From Fratercula arctica (lineage: Eukaryota; Chordata; Aves; Charadriiformes; Alcidae), in NCBI GenBank assembly GCA_947846985.1, contig CANTUZ010000001.1:112423757-112487756 (forward strand): a stretch of DNA of 64,000 nt, written 5' to 3'. How positions within the stretch are numbered: the first letter of the stretch is position 1; each line of letters opens with the position of its first letter. The notes under the pieces are model-generated. The model was not told the DNA's origin, did no database searches, and saw nothing but the letters and a program-made list of their open reading frames with translations. The translations under genes and the position numbers were made by a program. Below, one piece after another: positions 61,166 through 64,000 of the stretch.

Positions 61166-63699
61166 TTTGGGGCTGTACTCGTTTTTCAACTCACTGGATA
61201 TTCTTTTCAATTAAATTCACTGGACTGAATTTAAAATGGCATTTAGGGAAGTGGGTATGGTTTTCTGTGCTTCATAAACTAAGTGGGAAATTACAAAAAT
61301 AAACTAAGAAAGGAAAACAGATGAATGCAAGGCAATGTGAGCAGCAACAGTGCTCATGATCTCCTTCTTCAGTTTTTCTCTCTGTGTTTCTACAGTGTTT
61401 TTGAACTCCCACATAATCCCTCTTTGACTTTATTTTTTCTGCCAGCTTTCCCTGACCATGACATTTTTTATCTCTTCAGTTCAGTCTCCAATTTTTGAAA
61501 CAGAATATAATACTGGAAATCTAGTTTCAGTTTTAAAGAAAATAATGGAAAATGATTATTGCCTTCCCAAGACAACCTCAGTTAGACCTTTAAAAGAAAG
61601 CAGTCGCAATTTCTCTGCATAATGTCAAGGTGGCTTTGGTTCCACTGAAAACTGTTTACAGAAGAGGTAACACTCTGTGACAGTGCCTCTCAACACGGCT
61701 GCCAGCTTTGTAAGAAGGGCTGCCAGGACTGGCTTGCTGTAAAGCTGGAAGAAAGAAGCACCTAGACGTCAAAAGTCTAGGGGACATTTCCACTACAATT
61801 TCTTGAAAGGGAATCCTTCAGGCTTATCCTCAATTCCTCTGCTACAGTTTTGTAAGTTTGAACTCCCCTCTTAAATCCAACAGAGAGGGGCTGGAAGTCC
61901 CTTATGCATTTCCTAAGTTTCCCCATACACAAATACACTGATAACTCCATGTAGCTAATTACGTTGTCTGTGTCAAACATATAATTAGAAAGCAGAAAAA
62001 TGCGTATTTATTACTAACTAAAAAAATATGTAGCAAGAATGCAGTGTGTCTTTCTAAACTCCATATCCATCCCATTTGTTTTTCTATTGCCTATGTCCCC
62101 CACAGTATTTCTTAGTCTCATTTGCTCAGTCCTAGATAAAGTATTACAGCATGATGTACCCTTCCTTTCTGCTTATAGGAGAGGTAGGTAGCTATCGCCT
62201 TTTGCTCTACTTTTACCTACTGCCTCTAGTTCCCTTTTTTGAAGCCATAACAGAAGTTAAAGCTTCCACCCTATGGGAAGATTTATACATCTGTAACCAG
62301 TGTGATTGCACTAACCTGTACACAACTGCTCCTGCTATTCCTTAACTCTTGTACAGGACTACCACCTCTCCTCCACTGAGTGAACATAAAACACACCCTG
62401 CTGACAACAGGCCCGTATTTAAGCATTTATGTATTAAATTACACATCTTACAGGAGGCACAAATACAAACAGCATTTTGGCTAGTAGAAAGATGAGTCTC
62501 TTCAAGAAGTTTTTTCCTGTCCTTTCTCTGAAACAAGTCTGTCTTGGGATATAATGGCCAGGGTCATGAAAGCTGGTGCATGTTTAAGAAGCCAAAAGCA
62601 GTTGTATGAAAGGATGGCAGGAATCTTGCTGGTATCTTAACAAGATACACTACTATTTAGTACCAAGAGAGTTATGATGTTATCACAAGAACTGTCAATG
62701 CTGACTTTTCATATGCTGTATCTTCCAGGCAGGTAATATGTTTATACACACACTCCCACATAGTGAATGCACCATGTATTTAATGCAATACTGGAATTCA
62801 ACCACACTGAGGTTATATGCCAGCTTTTTAGCAACTCACAGTAATGCTATGAAAGCCATCTGTTAAAACTGTGGTAAGATTATAGGCAGTTAAACTGCTA
62901 AATGTTATTCGCCTGTCTTTTTTAGTTCTCCCTTCTGTTCACTGAGACTCACTGGAGCATGTGTAGTATTCTGTAACTCACTGAAATAGGAGGTACAGTA
63001 TTCAGACTAGTCTGCTATCAGAGAAACAGTATTATTTTGTCATTTTTCCTAAATAAGTCTCAGAGCAATTGAGAATGATGCTACCTGGAGGTTGCTGTTA
63101 TTGCTTGACTCTCCAGTGATGGCCAGCTCAGAATTTAGGAACTTACATGGCATTACTCATTCCAAACGTACACTGGGTCTTGTGCTATGAAGAAAGTGGT
63201 TAGCCAGGAAAAAAGTACTGGGTAAGGTCAAGTCTGAATTGTTTGATATCAGTTCCACTCATCTAATTAAGATTTTTTTTCCTAAAGGAGTTCTGCAGAA
63301 AGACTGATGTTGTCTGCTTCAAGCAACTGTGTGACCCTGTGCTAACTCATTCAAGCGAGCTCAACAAAACCAGCCCAAGCTGGAGGGAAAGCAACAACAC
63401 TGTAAGAGGAAGGGGGTGCATTCAAAGCCAGCATATTGTTTATAACGTTTTCTTCTTTATATTCCAAATTAAAATTTTAGAAACTAGAGAATAAAAGATA
63501 GTGCTGAAAGTTGTAGCTTTAAGACTAAACTGAGTGATATCCCTAAAAATCAAGGACACTTATGGAAATTGTTGCACCCTTCTCACTAAAGAAAGTTTAA
63601 AAGTTTTTTTTTTCCCCCAAATAAATTACAGTTGCAAAAAAATATCTACTCTTAAATACCCATGTTTCTGCTTGAGTTCTCCTACCAGTTGTGTGAAAC

Positions 63700-64000
63700 G
63701 TTCCAAAATCTTGGTCAACAGGGGAGGTACCAGATGACTGGAGGGTGGCTAATGTGACGCCCATCTACAAGAAGGGTCGGAAGGAGGATCCGGGGAACTA
63801 CAGGCCTGTCAGCCTGACCTCAGTACCAGGAAAGATCATGGGGAGGATCATCTTGGGTGAGCTCTCACGGCAAGTGCAGGGCAGCCAAGGGATCAGGGCC
63901 AGCCAGCATGGGTTTAGGAAAGGGAGGTCCTGCTTAACCAACCTGATCTCTTTCTGTGACCATGTGACCTGCCTTCTGGATGCGGGGAAGGCTGTGGACG
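63700..64000 (+). mobile_element. CR1 LINE reverse transcriptase segment, cut by window edge
   Basis: From about 63706 a continuous plus-strand frame reads KSWSTGEVPDDWRVANVTPI, then YKKG, EDPGNYRPVSLTSVPGKIM, QHGFRKGRSCLTNLI and LDAGKAVD. These are the N-terminal (0-2a) blocks of the CR1 reverse transcriptase, leading into motif A at the window end. No stop or frameshift is seen in the visible 95 or so codons, so this may be one of the least damaged CR1 copies here. It is 5'-truncated, as it lacks the endonuclease. Confidence 0.95.

Larger units (their letters stand above)
57044..63699. other. AT-rich non-coding stretch, no gene recognised
   Basis: The longest non-repeat frame in the window is here (167 codons, minus, 57078-57581), antiparallel to a 99-codon plus frame (57145-57444). 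Neither has a known domain. A GAAA/GACA purine microsatellite spans 60163-60226, and a 9-bp-stem hairpin lies at 61145-61165. Otherwise nothing can be supported. Confidence 0.5.

Overview
The window looks like a gene-poor, AT-rich stretch of a bird genome, either intergenic or inside a long intron. The main evidence is repeated CR1 (chicken repeat 1) LINE fragments. They are 5'-truncated, end in the avian CR1 terminal repeat ATTCTATGAT, and encode pieces of the CR1 esterase-like ORF1, APE endonuclease and reverse transcriptase. Two solo LTRs of one endogenous retrovirus family are also present. I found no intact host protein-coding gene, tRNA, rRNA, known snRNA or CRISPR array. The open reading frames outside repeats are short, lack recognisable domains and look like chance.

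Layout. Positions 1-26360 are mostly unique AT-rich sequence with a few local structures: a compound hairpin at 3035-3089, a bipartite E-box palindrome at 14271-14291, a 71-bp near-perfect inverted repeat at 14588-15054, a CpG-dense patch at 20690-21060, a GC-rich but CpG-poor block at 23105-23560, and a CRE next to a TATA-like sequence at 24393-24444. Positions 26361-27523 hold a minus-strand CR1 3' end split by a 710-bp solo LTR. A plus-strand CR1 lies at 32250-33421. A relic CR1 is at 38185-38305, and a candidate 1.25-kb LTR on the minus strand is at about 43608-44854. A second relic CR1 (47970-48290) and a younger plus-strand CR1 (48587-49514) follow, then a 730-bp solo LTR with a perfect 5-bp target duplication (50324-51053). 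Next come an octamer/homeodomain-type palindrome cluster (52999-53086), a 2.8-kb minus-strand CR1 with ORF1, endonuclease and the RT tail but no RT core (53422-56217), and a CpG-dense patch with neighbouring short tandem repeats (56395-57043). A CR1 reverse-transcriptase segment runs off the right edge (63700-64000).

The mobile elements are all broken and do not form a working system. The two strongest observations are structural. First, the CR1 copies at 32.6 kb and 48.7 kb share a 433-bp block that differs at only 4 positions, while their flanks differ by roughly 10% or more; both carry the same stop codon and apparently the same one-base deletion, which suggests gene conversion. Second, the 71-bp inverted repeat at 14.6-15.05 kb has equal-length arms with 3 mismatches and matches no repeat family I recognise. 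The alignments were done by eye and no database search was possible.
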